A stretch of DNA of 64,000 nucleotides from Anthoceros angustus (lineage: Eukaryota; Streptophyta; Anthocerotopsida; Anthocerotales; Anthocerotaceae), in assembly GCA_010909165.1 (NCBI GenBank), contig MU008209.1, positions 344,779-408,778 of the forward strand, read 5' to 3'. Each line of letters begins with the position of its first letter. Positions within the stretch are counted from its first letter, which is position 1. The position numbers and the translations under genes were made by a program. This document shows positions 35,001-46,800 of the stretch, piece after piece. The notes below the pieces were generated by a model. It worked only from the letters and a program-made list of their open reading frames with translations. It searched no databases and had not been told where the DNA came from.

Positions 35001-35083
35001 CCAATGACAGGTCACCAAACCAAGCCATCTATGGTGCTGTTTTAGACAGACTATATGAAATGAGGGCGACAGTATCACCCTGA
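32060..35083 (+). CDS. P-class pentatricopeptide repeat protein (about 23 repeats)
   Basis: This is an intronless ORF of 1007 residues from ATG 32060. The frame stays open upstream to 32009 but has only a GTG there. The N-terminus (MALRLFPVKSPVVAAGF, then many R and few acidic residues) looks like an organelle transit peptide. From about residue 180, 35-residue repeats follow almost without gaps to the C-terminus. They are of the plain P type, with cores such as YNxLIDGLGKAGxVDEACKLFEEM and ends GLVPD or GVAPN. I count 23 full repeats and one partial. There is no E, DYW, SMR or other C-terminal domain. P-class proteins bind organellar RNA to protect ends, allow splicing or promote translation. 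Repeats 17-22 all carry adenine-specifying residue pairs. A specific orthologue cannot be named. Confidence 0.97.
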   Translation: MALRLFPVKSPVVAAGFGGPDKSRAGVEVKVRVRFGRLLSRRKEIQVRRLREQRGRLLGISIRLGARPMGFQSGLPAEITTVMDMEVQCILDILGQLQWSAKTEAVLEQLGFKAEAGLVMAVLKGLTDADLALEFFLWAGRQQGYRHKSPVYLCVLKKLGDALRFAAVHRVLEMMRVEGCELSEAFVCVLAAYSKAGAPALAVRIFQQMKSYGCQPRSLTYNSLITALVKAGDYSSAYNFYLEAVETRCELDVPTYNRLIYSQFKLGKVNVACSLFEEMKERGLKPDIRTYGSLVNGYVKAGKFDESFKLAEEMREEGMAFNLVMYNILIDGFGKAGEVDRALKLFEDMETDGYGPSVRTYSSLMHGLCKMGRMSEALKMFESMKARGVSPNVVTYSCLMNGYGKAGQVDQATQLFKEMQVSAISPSVITYNTLINVLGKAGRVDEACQLFEGMRGTPNEPNLVTYVSLMDGLGKAGRVDEACKLFQDLKASGFVPDAFTYTTLIDGFRRVGKVDESLKFLEEMKGQRISPSAVTYNAVIDGLGKAGRTQDAYVMLCEMKENGLVPDVQTFTSLIDNFGKVGRIDEACKVFAEMCDLGVKPTRTMYACLVEALSKAGQMELAVRFLDEMQNEGITADAHTYTSLIDGLWRAGQMGESWKLFNQMKEQKVAPSVATYNALMNGLGKVGQTGEACKLFTEMQEEGLVPDVHTYSCLIDGLGRNGKLEEANKVFDEMSERGLTPDVVPYTALIAASIKAGSIVDAKRLLEDLKKTGTPPNVVTYTAAVDGLVKAGDVLEACRLLKEMAESGIAPNVVTYTVVLDRLVKEGAILQALNLWEQMKSRGLQLNVVSYSTLIDGLGKAGLVDSAYVAFEELKTQGLVPNVVTYSSLVDSLGKANRIDALRDIVAEMKHNEVNLNVVTYSALVDCLSKAGEIDEACRLLTDMKLQGVAPNVITYNIILDALMKSRRVGDACKLLDELRSNDRSPNQAIYGAVLDRLYEMRATVSP

Positions 35084-36240
35084 TACCAAACCAAGCATCT
35101 CAAGCTGATTCAAGATAACAGGTATGCTTTTGGCACTCACTCACCCGTATAGTTCTGGCTCGTATCACCAGCCTGCCGTGCCAATTGTTCCTAACTCTAA
35201 CATGCTTGTGGCCATTTCCATCTACGGAGCACAGCTTACGATGACACGCAACATGCCACTGGTCTAGGACCAAGCTGGATGGACAGTGAAGACCATCCGA
35301 TCGGCCAAGCTGGAGTAACCTGCCATGAGACAAGTGAACACAACTTCAGGTTTTTGAGCACTTAACACTCAACGCTGCGGCCTTCAAGATTCTCATCAGT
35401 TTAATGTCATCGAGGCTTATGTATCCTTTCTTGCAGGACGGGAATCATTCTGGAGGTGCTCGGCAGATTGCGCAGACATAGGTCTGTTTTCATCAGTGAA
35501 TGAGGAGATCGTTTGGTGAGCGTTTTAGCTCACCTGCAACCGCTGGCTGGAACCGTCACCTGCCGTTAGCTGAGCAGGACTCAAGGCTGAAGGTAAGTAC
35601 CATTGCGTCGCAGAGGAGTGCCGTGCACCGGCGGACTGATGAGAAAGAAGTGCTGCTCCTCACGATGTCCTCACCTTCGACCCAAGCCAAGAAAACTCTT
35701 CCAGGCGATGTGGGGTCGGAAGAAGGGCCTATGGAGTTGCTGCTCTACGCAGCCTCCCTTCCTCCTTCCCCCATACCGACTCGGCGAGTTCCAAAAACCG
35801 CTCCCCCCATGGATAGGTCGCATAACCTTCATATATCTAATATGAGATACATGTAACATCTAATATGACATAGTATATATAAGTTATGTATTTCAAAGTT
35901 GGAAAGACGTGTGCCTATAGTATCGAGCTGGGATTGTGCGTCTTGCAAGGAGCGCTTTTCTTGGAGTGTAATGTTGAATCCTTAGGGGGTGTTGTAATAT
36001 TGTACTATAATATTGTATTATTAACTAGTCTAAACTGATGGCTTATGCGATAAGCACTAATAGCTAATAGCATTTTAAAATAGGGAACAGCATTTTAAAT
36101 TCGTGTGGTTGTCTTTTGGCATTGTCCTTAATTTGGGTTTCTACATGATCAAGGTGCTGAAAGGCAGACTTGACCCTCCATTGTCTCCTGCCCTACGAGT
36201 GGGTCAGTCCAGTTTATGACACCCTGATACCTTTGATCAC
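35084..36240. other. PPR 3' flank, no confident gene
   Basis: After the PPR stop there is mixed sequence. An open frame at 35500-35856 has no recognisable domain and ends in AT-rich DNA (35840-36080). It could be 3' UTR or a small exon, but nothing supports a call. Confidence 0.5.
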
Positions 36241-36249
36241 GAGCAGTCA

Positions 36250-36890
36250 CTACCCTCCCTCGCAATCCTACCACAACTGAATTTCTTGCCTTTTTTGCTA
36301 TCCAACCTCTTTCCTTTGTGACCCAACTCGTTGATGCACTAGAAACTGCTCTTTCCCCAATTCAGCCATTGTTTTTTTCCTCTCTCCCCCTCTACGATCT
36401 TGACTTAGTCTTCATCTTACTTCAAGAGGTTATCATCTTAGAATCTCTCCTTCAGTTTGTGTCACCCATTTACTTGCCAACACTCCCCAAGACATCTCAT
36501 TTATCATCATCCCCCCTACCTCCACCTCTTTGCCCTCCGTTTGCAACTACATCTGCCTCACCCACCCCTTCACATCCTAATCCCTCTACCATGGCCAATT
36601 TTTTCCAAAATCTTACAAGACGCCCTTTAGGGCCGCAGAAATGACGCGGATTTCCGCCACCACTGTGTCGTGCCTGCCCGCACTACCGACCCTCAAGCAA
36701 TTCTCCTGCAACTTCCCTCTCCGATTTCCCCGACCCTTGATCCCCTCCTCTCCATTCTCTTGGACAAGCTTGCCACTCTCGCCTCCATCGAAGAGTTCCT
36801 TGGTGGATGGCAGTGCCAACTGAATGTCGCCAAGTCTCAATTTGACATTGCCCTCGCAGCCTCACGTGCTATTCTTCTTCCTGCATAGGA
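36250..36890 (+). pseudogene. gag-like remnant in two frames
   Basis: One frame, open from about 36250 to 36644, reads LVDALETALSPIQPLFF and then LLQEVIILESLLQF, followed by a serine/proline-rich stretch. A second frame takes over and reads DPLLSILLDKLATLASIEE, FLGGWQCQLNVAKSQFDIA and a stop at 36888. A single indel near 36640 separates them. The helical-then-proline-rich style suggests a transposon gag or ORF1, but no diagnostic motif is present. Confidence 0.3.
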
Positions 36891-37440
36891 TTTGTTGGAG
36901 CGTTTATGGGGGCGCCCCCACTTCTCATCTCCATAGATGTTCCCCTTTTTTTGAACTTATAAAGTTGAAGTTACGCTAAAAAAACAAGGGTTGTGGCAAG
37001 GGTCATGTCTTGCGCATATCGACCAGGGCAACTGGTTTCAAAGACGACCAAGATCCAAAATACCGGCCTTGATCCGAGCTGGCATTGGGCAAGGCTTCTA
37101 AAAGCCTATGGGAGTTGCAGCCTCCCATCTACGTGGTTCCTAAAACTCTTCAAGTTATTAATGCACGCGTGTGCGCAGACGTGGGCCCCACCACTCATAC
37201 TCCGGTTGCTTACCACCGGGATGCAGGTGCATCCTCTAATGCTATGGCCATGCATCCATCCAAGCATCGTATGTAATCAAGTCTACGAAATCGTAGTCCC
37301 GTTCACGGATGGTTCACGATGCCATGAACACTATTAGGCTGTTTATTGCGCGTACATTACATGCTCAAACTCGCGAGCGACTTCACCAACCGCACACTCA
37401 CTGTGAACGCCGATCCATCGGGTGTCGAACATTTTAAGCT

Positions 37441-38075
37441 ATGAGTGTAGAAGCATCAGCTGGTCTTGACCTACCGATCGGGTGGGAGGTACAGGAACCA
37501 CCGCAAGGTCTTTTCAAAATCCTTGATTTGACATTATCTTCTGTTGTTATCGGCAGAGAAGTGTTGACTGAAGGGAAATGCACTCCGTTGTTGTCTAATG
37601 TCGCCATCATTCGGTGGGATAGAGTGGAGGACTTGCTCCACGGAGATAGTACGGACCACTCATTTCCTACCTCGTTCTGGAAGGAGACCGACAAAAAGGC
37701 AAGAGGAACTAAAATCATACGTAGACAAAACATGTGGTCTTGGCCGCACACTATTGGTGTGCCTTTGAACAACAAATTTTGCAAAGAACGACGTACTGTC
37801 CGAGCATCTCAGCAGGGAAACGTAAAGGCAAGATATTAAGACTCTCTAGTGTGAAACATGGCTGTCAATACCACTTTGATGTCAAGCAGCTTGCTTGTTG
37901 GCCTCATCTTGCAGCTGTGTTTATTGTCCATAACCAGCATGTCGATAACTCTGGCCAAATTTGTCATGGCTTCCAGTACAATACAAACCCACAAGCAAGG
38001 TTTGCTACTCATTTGAGTACTGAGATACGTGCATGGGTCCAACACAGACTTTTTGCAGGAGCCACTAAAAGATAG
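37441..38075 (+). pseudogene. MULE/FAR1-like transposase N-terminal region, frameshifted
   Basis: An ATG-started frame of 132 codons (37441-37839) reads GLDLPIGWEVQEPPQGLFKI and later IIRWDRVEDLLHG. The homologous region continues from about 37800 in another frame: GKILRLSSVKHGCQYHFDVK, QLACWPHLAAVFIVHNQHVD, NSGQICHG, then STEIRAWVQHRLFAGATK. The C-x-HF...H-x-H...CHG arrangement followed by an 'S.E.R.WV' helix resembles the zinc-binding N-terminal region I associate with FAR1/MULE-type transposases of seed-free plants. The catalytic DDE part was not found. The family assignment rests on memory and is tentative. Confidence 0.4.
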
Positions 38076-38099
38076 ATATATTTGGAGCACGTTCAGAAA

Positions 38100-40740
38100 G
38101 TGGATTTGAAAGCACAGGCTTATGATTAACACCATAATTTTTCAAGAGGGGGAATATACAAACCTCCTTCGGTAGAAACAAAACCCCCTTGATGGATTTG
38201 ACACCCTCTTCGAAGTGCCGGAACTGCCTAGTTATGAAAATCAGCATGCCCTTCGTAAGTCCAAATATTCGGTAAAAGGTATAATTTATAGCAATAACCC
38301 CCCTATAGACCAAAACAGGGCGCCAGCCGACCGGCGTCCTCATGAATCCAAACTAAACACAATAATTTTGCAAGGGGGAATATACAAACCCTCTTCTTTT
38401 GGGGTTGGACCCTCTTGACCAAACACTGCCCGGTCCGAAAATAGCCTTTTATGTCATGTTCAAAATATCACCCCATTCACGGGGCACATACACTTATACA
38501 CCAAATGTTTACCAATTGCCTCTAATGACCCATCAAGACGCCCGGCCACTTTGACGGTCTATCACAACACTCAAGCCTTGTACTACATTGTGGGAACTCG
38601 CGAACTTTCTATACCACCAAAAATGGACCTTTCACCCAATCCAATGTTTAATTGAGTCCGCATCTACTTTAGAATGGAGGAATATGACGGGCCATTGCTA
38701 GACTCATCCGGCCTCGCATCGAATCCAACATCATTGCTAAATTACACATTTGTTCCACCATAATTCTGAAAGGAGGTTAATATCGAACCCCCTTTTTTTG
38801 CTTTTGGACCTCTTTCACGAAATCGACACTGACCTTAAAAGAGGGTTTTAGCCCATTCTTCAAAATGACATTACCCTAGTTATTCCATCCACAAATGTAG
38901 AGTCTCAGCCTTTTCCATTGACATGATAGAGAGCGTTTCTAGGGCGCCGTCCCAGCCCCGTGATGTGTTCATGGACACCATTCAATAAATTCATCAAAAC
39001 TAGATATGGTTCTACTTTGGAAAGAAACAAAACTGAAGGTTGTGTTAGAATGCCGACATGGCGGCGTCCACAACGATTGGGACAAGAACGGTTATGGCGC
39101 GACTTTCGCTGACAGCTAGCCGGGCGCGCACAATCCCGTGTCGTTGTAGTAAGGGGTCCGCTCCCAAGGGAATGATGGGCTCCGTTTGTCGCGTTTCAAC
39201 CGTTTTTCTCCTCACCATGACTGCTTTGACTCAAACACATACGCTTATCGTTCGCTACTATCTACCCGTAATGTCCAGTAGCTCCGAGGCCAAACGTTTG
39301 ACCTGCTCACGTCAGTATCATTCCAAATCCCTCAGACTTCTAGTCCGTCCCTCTTACCCTCTCACACTCGCCTAAAATCACTCACGCTAAATTCTCCACA
39401 TCTCAAGACTCATCGCCCTTTGGAAAAGCGGGTGGGCTGCGTGGTCTGACCTCCGCTGCTCATGGACTCTCCGTCTGGGCTCTACACGAGACAAGACGCC
39501 TGCCGGCCTTGACGGTCTATCACAACACTCAAGCCTTGTACTACATTGTGGGAACTCGCGAACTTTCTATACCACCAAAAATGGACCTTTCACCCAATCC
39601 AATGTTTAATTGAGTCATCTACTTTAGAATGGAGGAATATGACGGCCATGCTGACTCATCCGCCTCGCATAATCTGAATCCAACATCATTGCTAAATTAC
39701 ACATTTGTTCCACCATAATTCTGAAAGGAGGTTAATATACGAACCCCCTTTTTTTGCTTTTGGACCTCTTTCACGAAATCGACACTGACCTTAAAAGAGG
39801 GTTTTAGCCCATTCTTCAAAATGACATTACCCTAGTTATTCCATCCACAAACAGAGAGTCTGCAGTCTTTCCATTGACATGATAGAGAGTTTGTAGGGCG
39901 CTCACGGCCAGCCCGTGATGTGTTCATGGACACCATTCAATAAATTCATCAAAACTAGATATGGTTCTACTTTGAAAGAAACAAACTGAAGGTTGTGTTA
40001 GAATGCCGATATGCGGCGTCCACAACGATTGGGACAAGAACGGTTATGGCGCGACTTTCGGCCGACACTAGCCGCACAATCCTGTCACAGGGGGTCCGCT
40101 CCCAAGGAATGATGGGCTCGCTTGTCGCGTTTCAACCGTTTTCTCCTCACCATGACTGCTTGACTCAAACACATACGCTTATCGTTCGCTACTATCTACC
40201 CGTAATGTCCACCGAACAGGCTCGGCGAGGCCAAACGTTTAAGGACCTGCTCATCTCGTGATCATTCCAAATCGGGTCCCTCAGACTTCTAGTCCGTCCC
40301 TCTTACCCCTCTCACACTCGCCTAAAATCACTCACGCTAAATTCTCCACATCTCGCGCAAGACTCATCGCCCTTTGGAAAGCGGGTGGGCTGCGTGGTCT
40401 GACCTCCTCCGCTGCTCATGGACTCTCCGTCTGGGCTCTACACGCCTCCCGAGTTCCTCCAGCCACGCCCGGCCCGCCCAACGCCGATCTGGCCGCCCCG
40501 GACGCAGCAAGGGTCCCCTACGCTCGTCCCCGCACACACCACCACACGCTAGGGTCCATCACGGGCCTCCGAGCCGCGCTCGCCGGTGACTCAGGACTCA
40601 AGTTAGCAAGAAGACGCACAAGGGTCTGCAAGGAAACGCGGCATCAACACCAAGAGAAAGACACTTTACTAGAGCAGCCTCAACCCTCTTATACTACGCC
40701 CAAGGTCGGCGTCTTTATTACACTCCTATTCTGAGTGGGT
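38100..40740. repeat. degenerate tandem repeats with a duplicated block of about 970 bp
   Basis: Motifs of the form 'aataattttgcaagggggaa' with 'tatacaaaccc' recur near 38129, 38358, 38757 and 39711. A block from 'gacggtctatcacaacactc' (38553) to about 39500 is repeated at 39508-40350 with indels; the join is at the shared string 'caagacgcc'. The right-hand part (about 39055-39350 and 40010-40680) is related to the segments at 59862-60331 and 61740-62209, which share 'gcgcacaatcccgtgt', 'gggtccgctcccaag' and 'aaacgttta'. It is therefore a dispersed element fragment. Confidence 0.7.
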
Positions 40741-40899
40741 GGCCAGCTCAGTGTGCCCTAATCGGCCGCCTACCATCTTACGCCCCTCCCCTATCTCCGT
40801 CGTCGGAGGTGGGCCTGGGATGCCTTGTTCCTGCCACCGATGACCCCACTCCTTGCTCGACTGCACAAGCACCCAATCGGATGATCCGGGGTGGGACCT

Positions 40900-43800
40900 T
40901 CCCTTCCCGAGACCCCAGACGCTGCGTATTCGACGACCGCGAACCACCACATCCTCCTCTCGTCCTTCGAGTGGGTCCTCACTGTGAGACCACCGCTGAT
41001 CGCCTCCTCCCGAGCACGTCGGGATGACTCCTCTCCTCCCGAGTCCGGACCGGTCCGATCTCGACCGGGTCCGATCTCCGTGGAGTTTGCCTTATTTCAG
41101 TCCGGACCTCGTGGTCCGGTCTCATCTCGGACCTCAAGGTCCGATACTGTGGTCCGGTCCTCAAGTCCGGACCCCCAATCCCGGACCGCCCACTGGGGCC
41201 TGTCTCGCCACCGGCCCCATCACTTGGGTCCGTTGGTTTCCTACCTCCCACCTATTTGGGCCTCATCCCTATCCCCTGGTTGCGACGGACTTACCTCAAG
41301 GCCGCTACATCGCCGAGTCCCGCCTCCTGGGCTCTTCTTCACCGCCTCATCACCAAACAAGGCCACCAAGGCCCCATACTGCCCCCATGCCTTCTTCCTT
41401 CCACTCCTCACCCTTCCGAGGTCCGTCTAGCAAGCCAGAAGTTTCCAACGCTGAGGAGCTCAGTGGTAGTAGGCAAAATCCGAGTCGATTTGTTGGATTG
41501 CCTCCTCTGAGCACGTCGGATGACTCCTCTCCTCCCGAGTCCGGACCGGTCCGATCTCGACCGGGTCCGATCTCCGTGGAGTTTGCCTTATTTCAGTCCG
41601 GACCTCGTGGTCCGGTCTCATCTCGGACCTCAAGGTCCGATACTGTGGTCCGGTCCTCAAGTCCGGACCCCCAATCCCGGACCGCCCACTGGGGCCTGTC
41701 TCGCCACCGGCCCCATCACTTGGGTCCGTTGGTTTCCTACCTCCCACCTATTTGGGCCTCATCCCTATCCCCTGGTTGCGACGGACTTACCTCAAGGCCG
41801 CTACATCGCCGAGTCCCGCCTCCTGGGCTCTTCTTCACCGCCTCATCACCAAACAAGGCCACCAAGGCCCCATACTGCCCCCATGCCTTCTTCCTTCCAC
41901 TCCTCACCCTTCCGAGGTCCGTCTAGCAAGCCAGAAGTTTCCAACGCTGAGGAGCTCAGTGGTAGTAGGCAAAATCCACCGAGTCGACTGGTCCGATCTC
42001 GACTCCGGGTCCGATCTCCGTGAGTCGGTCTTATTTCAGTCCGGACCTCGTGGTCCGGTCCATCTCAAGTCCGGACCTCGGTCCGACTCCATACTGTGGT
42101 CCGTCCTCAAGTCCCGACCCCCAATCGACCGCCACCGTTAGGGGCCTGTCTCGCTCACCGGCCCCATCCTCGGCTTGGGTCCGGTTGGTTTCCTACCTCC
42201 CCACCTATTTCGGGGCCCTCATCCCTATCCCCTGGTGGTTGCGACGGACTTACCTCAAGGCCGCTACATGGCCGAGTCCCGCCTCCTCCCTGGGCTCTTC
42301 TTCACCGCCTCATCACCAAACAAGGCCACCAAGGCCCACTTGCCCCCATGCCCTTCTTCCCTTCCACTCCCTCGACCCTTCCGAGGTCCGCCGTGCAACC
42401 GAGAAGCTTCCAACGCTGAGGAGCTCAACGTGGTAGTAGGCAAAATCCGAGTCGATTTGTTGGATTGCCTCCACATGCGCCCGAGCACCCGATACTCTTC
42501 GCCAGGTGTGCGAAGGTCCGCTTGTCAGTCCGCTCTCCCGCCAGTTTGTCACCGGCCGAATCTCGCGAGGCCATGAGGCTCTACCAACACTGCCCGCCCA
42601 CGCTCCAGCCCTGCTGCTTCGCCCACCGCCTCACGCGATGTGGCCCCTCCGCCTTCCTCAACTGACCAGCCTTTTCCGCCCAAGGCCCTTGCCTCCGCTC
42701 ATCCCGGCCTCAAGCTCCGCCATCTCCTCCTGGCGGCCCCGGCAGTGCCTGACCGTCGCCTGTGTCCTTCTCCATTTCGGCGACGCCCCGCCTCCTTTCC
42801 ATCGCCTACCTCTTCGCCGCCAATGTAGCCGAGTCGCTTATCTCCGCCGTGATCCGCAATCACGCCCCGCAACCCTGCCTGCTTCGATTGATCTTGAGCT
42901 GGCTGGGTCTCTCGGTCTTCCATCTCCGCCTCCCTGCCGCCTCCACTTCCCAGAATCGAGCCCCGAGATCCTCCATCTCCTTGTTGCCGGGCCTCCTTCT
43001 CGCACGGCTCCTGCTCGCCGCCTCCTGCTCCGCCTTTAGCGCTACTGCCCCTCGCCTCCTCCACCGGCTATGATCCCGCCTTAGTGATCTCTTGCGTCGC
43101 TGGCTCACCACGCCACCTTCACCCGAGCCTTGGTGTTGTTCCCGCCCAGCCGCCCAGGTCTCGAGCTCCGCTCGGCCGCTTCCTCCAGCCTCCCTGCCGC
43201 CTCCCTGCCGCCGCAGAGGTCTTCTCGCCTGCTTCTCAGGCTCGCTTCAACTGCTGACAATGAAAGGACCTTGGTCCGTCGCCGAATAGACGGGACCTGC
43301 CTTCGGCTTTCCTCCTCGACTCGAGCGAGGGATTCCGCCTCCCTGCCGCCTCCACTGCCTCCGGAGGAGCACCATGCCTCCGCCTCCTTGTTGCCTCCAC
43401 CCGCCTCCTTGGTCCGCCTCCGCAGAGACCCCAGACGCTGCGTATTCGACGACCGCGAACCACCACATCCTCCTCTCGTCCTTCGAGTGGGTCCTCACTG
43501 TGAGACCACCGCTGATCGCCTCCTCCCGAGCACGTCGGGATGACTCCTCTCCTCCCGAGTCCGGACCGGTCCGATCTCGACCGGGTCCGATCTCCGTGGA
43601 GTTTGCCTTATTTCAGTCCGGACCTCGTGGTCCGGTCTCATCTCGGACCTCAAGGTCCGATACTGTGGTCCGGTCCTCAAGTCCGGACCCCCAATCCCGG
43701 ACCGCCCACTGGGGCCTGTCTCGCCACCGGCCCCATCACTTGGGTCCGTTGGTTTCCTACCTCCCACCTATTTGGGCCTCATCCCTATCCCCTGGTTGCG

Positions 43801-46800
43801 ACGGACTTACCTCAAGGCCGCTACATCGCCGAGTCCCGCCTCCTGGGCTCTTCTTCACTGCCTCATCACCAAACAAGGCCACCAAGGCCCCATACTGCCC
43901 CCATGCCTTCTTCCTTCCACTCCTCACCCTTCCGAGGTCCGTCTAGCAAGCCAGAAGTTTCCAACGCTGAGGAGCTCAGTGGTAGTAGGCAAAATCCACC
44001 GAGTCGATTTGTTGGATTGCCTCCTCCACATGCGCCCGAGCACCCGATACTCTTCGCCATAGGTGGCCGAAGCGGCTGTCCAGCTTGGGTCCGTCTCCCG
44101 CCAGTTTGTCACCGGCCGGCCGAATCTCGCGAGGCCAAGTGAGGCCTCACATTTCCTGCAACTCTGGCCGCCCCGCCCCGCCCAGCCTCTGCTGCTTCGC
44201 CCACGCGCCATGACGCGCCCTCCGCCTTCCTCAACTGACCAGCCTTTTTTCGGCCCAAGGCCCTGCTCCTCCGCTCATCCCGGCCTCAAGCTCGCCATCT
44301 CCTCCCTAGGCGCAGCAGTTTACGCGCCGCCTGTGTCCTTCTCCATTTCGCGACGCCCCGCCTCCTTGTTCCATCGCCTTACCTCTTCGCCGCCAATGTA
44401 GAGTCGCTTATCTCCGCCGTGATCCGCAATCACGCCCCGCAACCCTGCCTGCTCGACAGGTTCTTGAGCCGTAGCTCGGTCTCTGCGGTCTTCCATCTCC
44501 GCCTCCACCTCCACTTCCCAGAATCGAGCCCCGAGATCCTCCATCTCCTTGCCGGCTCTTCTTCACTGCCTCCGGACTGCCTCCGCCTCGCTCCGCCTTA
44601 GCTGGCCGCTGCCTCCTCCACCGGCTATCCCGCTCAGGTGATCTCGCCTTGCCTTAGCCGCGGCTCACACGCCACCTTCACCCGAGCCTCCGCAGCTTGG
44701 TGTTGTTCCTCGCCAGCCGCCCAGTGTCTCGAGCCCCGAGATCCTCCATCTCCGCCTCCTTGTTGCCTCCACCTCCCCGCCTCCCTGCCGCCGCTGCAGA
44801 GGTCTTCTCGCTGCTTGGGCCTCAGGCTCGCTTCAACTGCTCAGACAACAAGGACCTTGGTCCGGCTCCGAATAGACCGGACCTCCCCGCCGCTCTTGCT
44901 TTCCTCCTCGACTCGAGCGAGGGATTCCGCCTCCCTGCCGCCCACCCGCCTCCGAGGAGCACCATGCCTCCGCCTCCACCTCCGGGTCTTCTCTGCCCCG
45001 CAGAGACCCTAAAGCATACCGTCCATGACGTTAGCCAAATCACGTGTTTCTTCCACGGCCGCTGGGAGATGTCCAGAAGTCCGAGGAGAGGGCATCTCCG
45101 CCTCCGTCAAGGACCGCTAGATCCGGAGTGAGTCCGGACTGCCTCCTCTGAGCACGTCGGATGACTCCTCTCCTCCCGAGTCCGGACCGGTCCGATCTCG
45201 ACCGGGTCCGATCTCCGTGGAGTTTGCCTTATTTCAGTCCGGACCTCGTGGTCCGGTCTCATCTCGGACCTCAAGGTCCGATACTGTGGTCCGGTCCTCA
45301 AGTCCGGACCCCCAATCCCGGACCGCCCACTGGGGCCTGTCTCGCCACCGGCCCCATCACTTGGGTCCGTTGGTTTCCTACCTCCCACCTATTTGGGCCT
45401 CATCCCTATCCCCTGGTTGCGACGGACTTACCTCAAGGCCGCTACATCGCCGAGTCCCGCCTCCTGGGCTCTTCTTCACTGCCTCATCACCAAACAAGGC
45501 CACCAAGGCCCCATACTGCCCCCATGCCTTCTTCCTTCCACTCCTCACCCTTCCGAGGTCCGTCTAGCAAGCCAGAAGTTTCCAACGCTGAGGAGCTCAG
45601 TGGTAGTAGGCAAAATCCACCGAGTCGACTGGTCCGATCTCGACTCCGGGTCCGATCTCCGTGAGTCGGTCTTATTTCAGTCCGGACCTCGTGGTCCGGT
45701 CCATCTCAAGTCCGGACCTCGGTCCGACTCCATACTGTGGTCCGTCCTCAAGTCCCGACCCCCAATCGACCGCCACCGTTAGGGGCCTGTCTCGCTCACC
45801 GGCCCCATCCTCGGCTTGGGTCCGGTTGGTTTCCTACTCTCCCCACCTATTTGGGCCCTCATCCCTATCCCCTGGTGGTTGCGACGGACTTACCTCAAGG
45901 CCGCTACATCGCCGAGTCCCGCCTCCCGGGCTCTTCTTCACCGCCTCATCACCAAACAAGGCCACCAAGGCCCCAATATGCCCCCATGCCTTCTTCCCTT
46001 CCACTCCCCACCTTCCGAGGTCCGCTCACTGGCAAAGGGCCAGAAGCTTCCAACGCTGAGGAGCTCAGTGGTAGTAGGCAAACCGGTGTCGATTTGTTGA
46101 TCGCCTCCTCCACATGCGCCCGAGCACCCGACATCTTCGCCATAGGTGCAAGTCGAGCGTATGTCCACCTTTTGCCGGGTCCGTCTCTCCCGCCAGTTTG
46201 TCACCGGCCGGCCGAATCTCGCGAGGCTACAAGAGGCTCATATTTCCTCGCAACTGGCCGCTCCGCCCAGCCCTCGCTTCGCCTGGCTGCCTACGCCGCC
46301 ATGATGCGTGGCCCCTCCGCCTTCCTCAATCGACCAGCAGCTTTTTTCGGCCCAAGGCCCTTGCTCCTCCGCTCATCCCGGCCTCAAGTGCCCATCTCCT
46401 CCCTAGGCGGTCCGTGTGTGCCTGATTTCGCCGGCCTGTGTCCTTCTCCATTTCGGCGACGCCCCGCCTCCTTGTTCCATCGCTTTACCTTCGCCGCCAA
46501 TGTAGCCGAGTCGCTTATCTCCGCCGTGATCCGCAATCACGCCCCGCAACCCTGCCTGCTCGACAGGTTCTTGAGCCGTAGCTCGGTCTCTGCGGTCTTC
46601 CATCTCCGCCTCCACCTCCACTTCCCAGAATCGAGCCCCGAGATCCTCCATCTCCTTGCCGGCTCTTCTTCGACGGCCGTCCGGTGCTCGCCGCCTGCTC
46701 CGCCTTAGCTGGCCGCTGCCTCCTCCACCGGCTATCCCGCTCAGGTGATCTCGCCTTGCCTTAGCCGCGGCTCACACGCCACCTTCACCCGAGCCTCCGC

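Noticed and set aside
41024-46708. Long plus-strand open frames (up to 323 codons) in the GC-rich array
   Set aside because: They follow the tandem repeat, are rich in S, P and R from base composition, change frame with each unit and have no domain.
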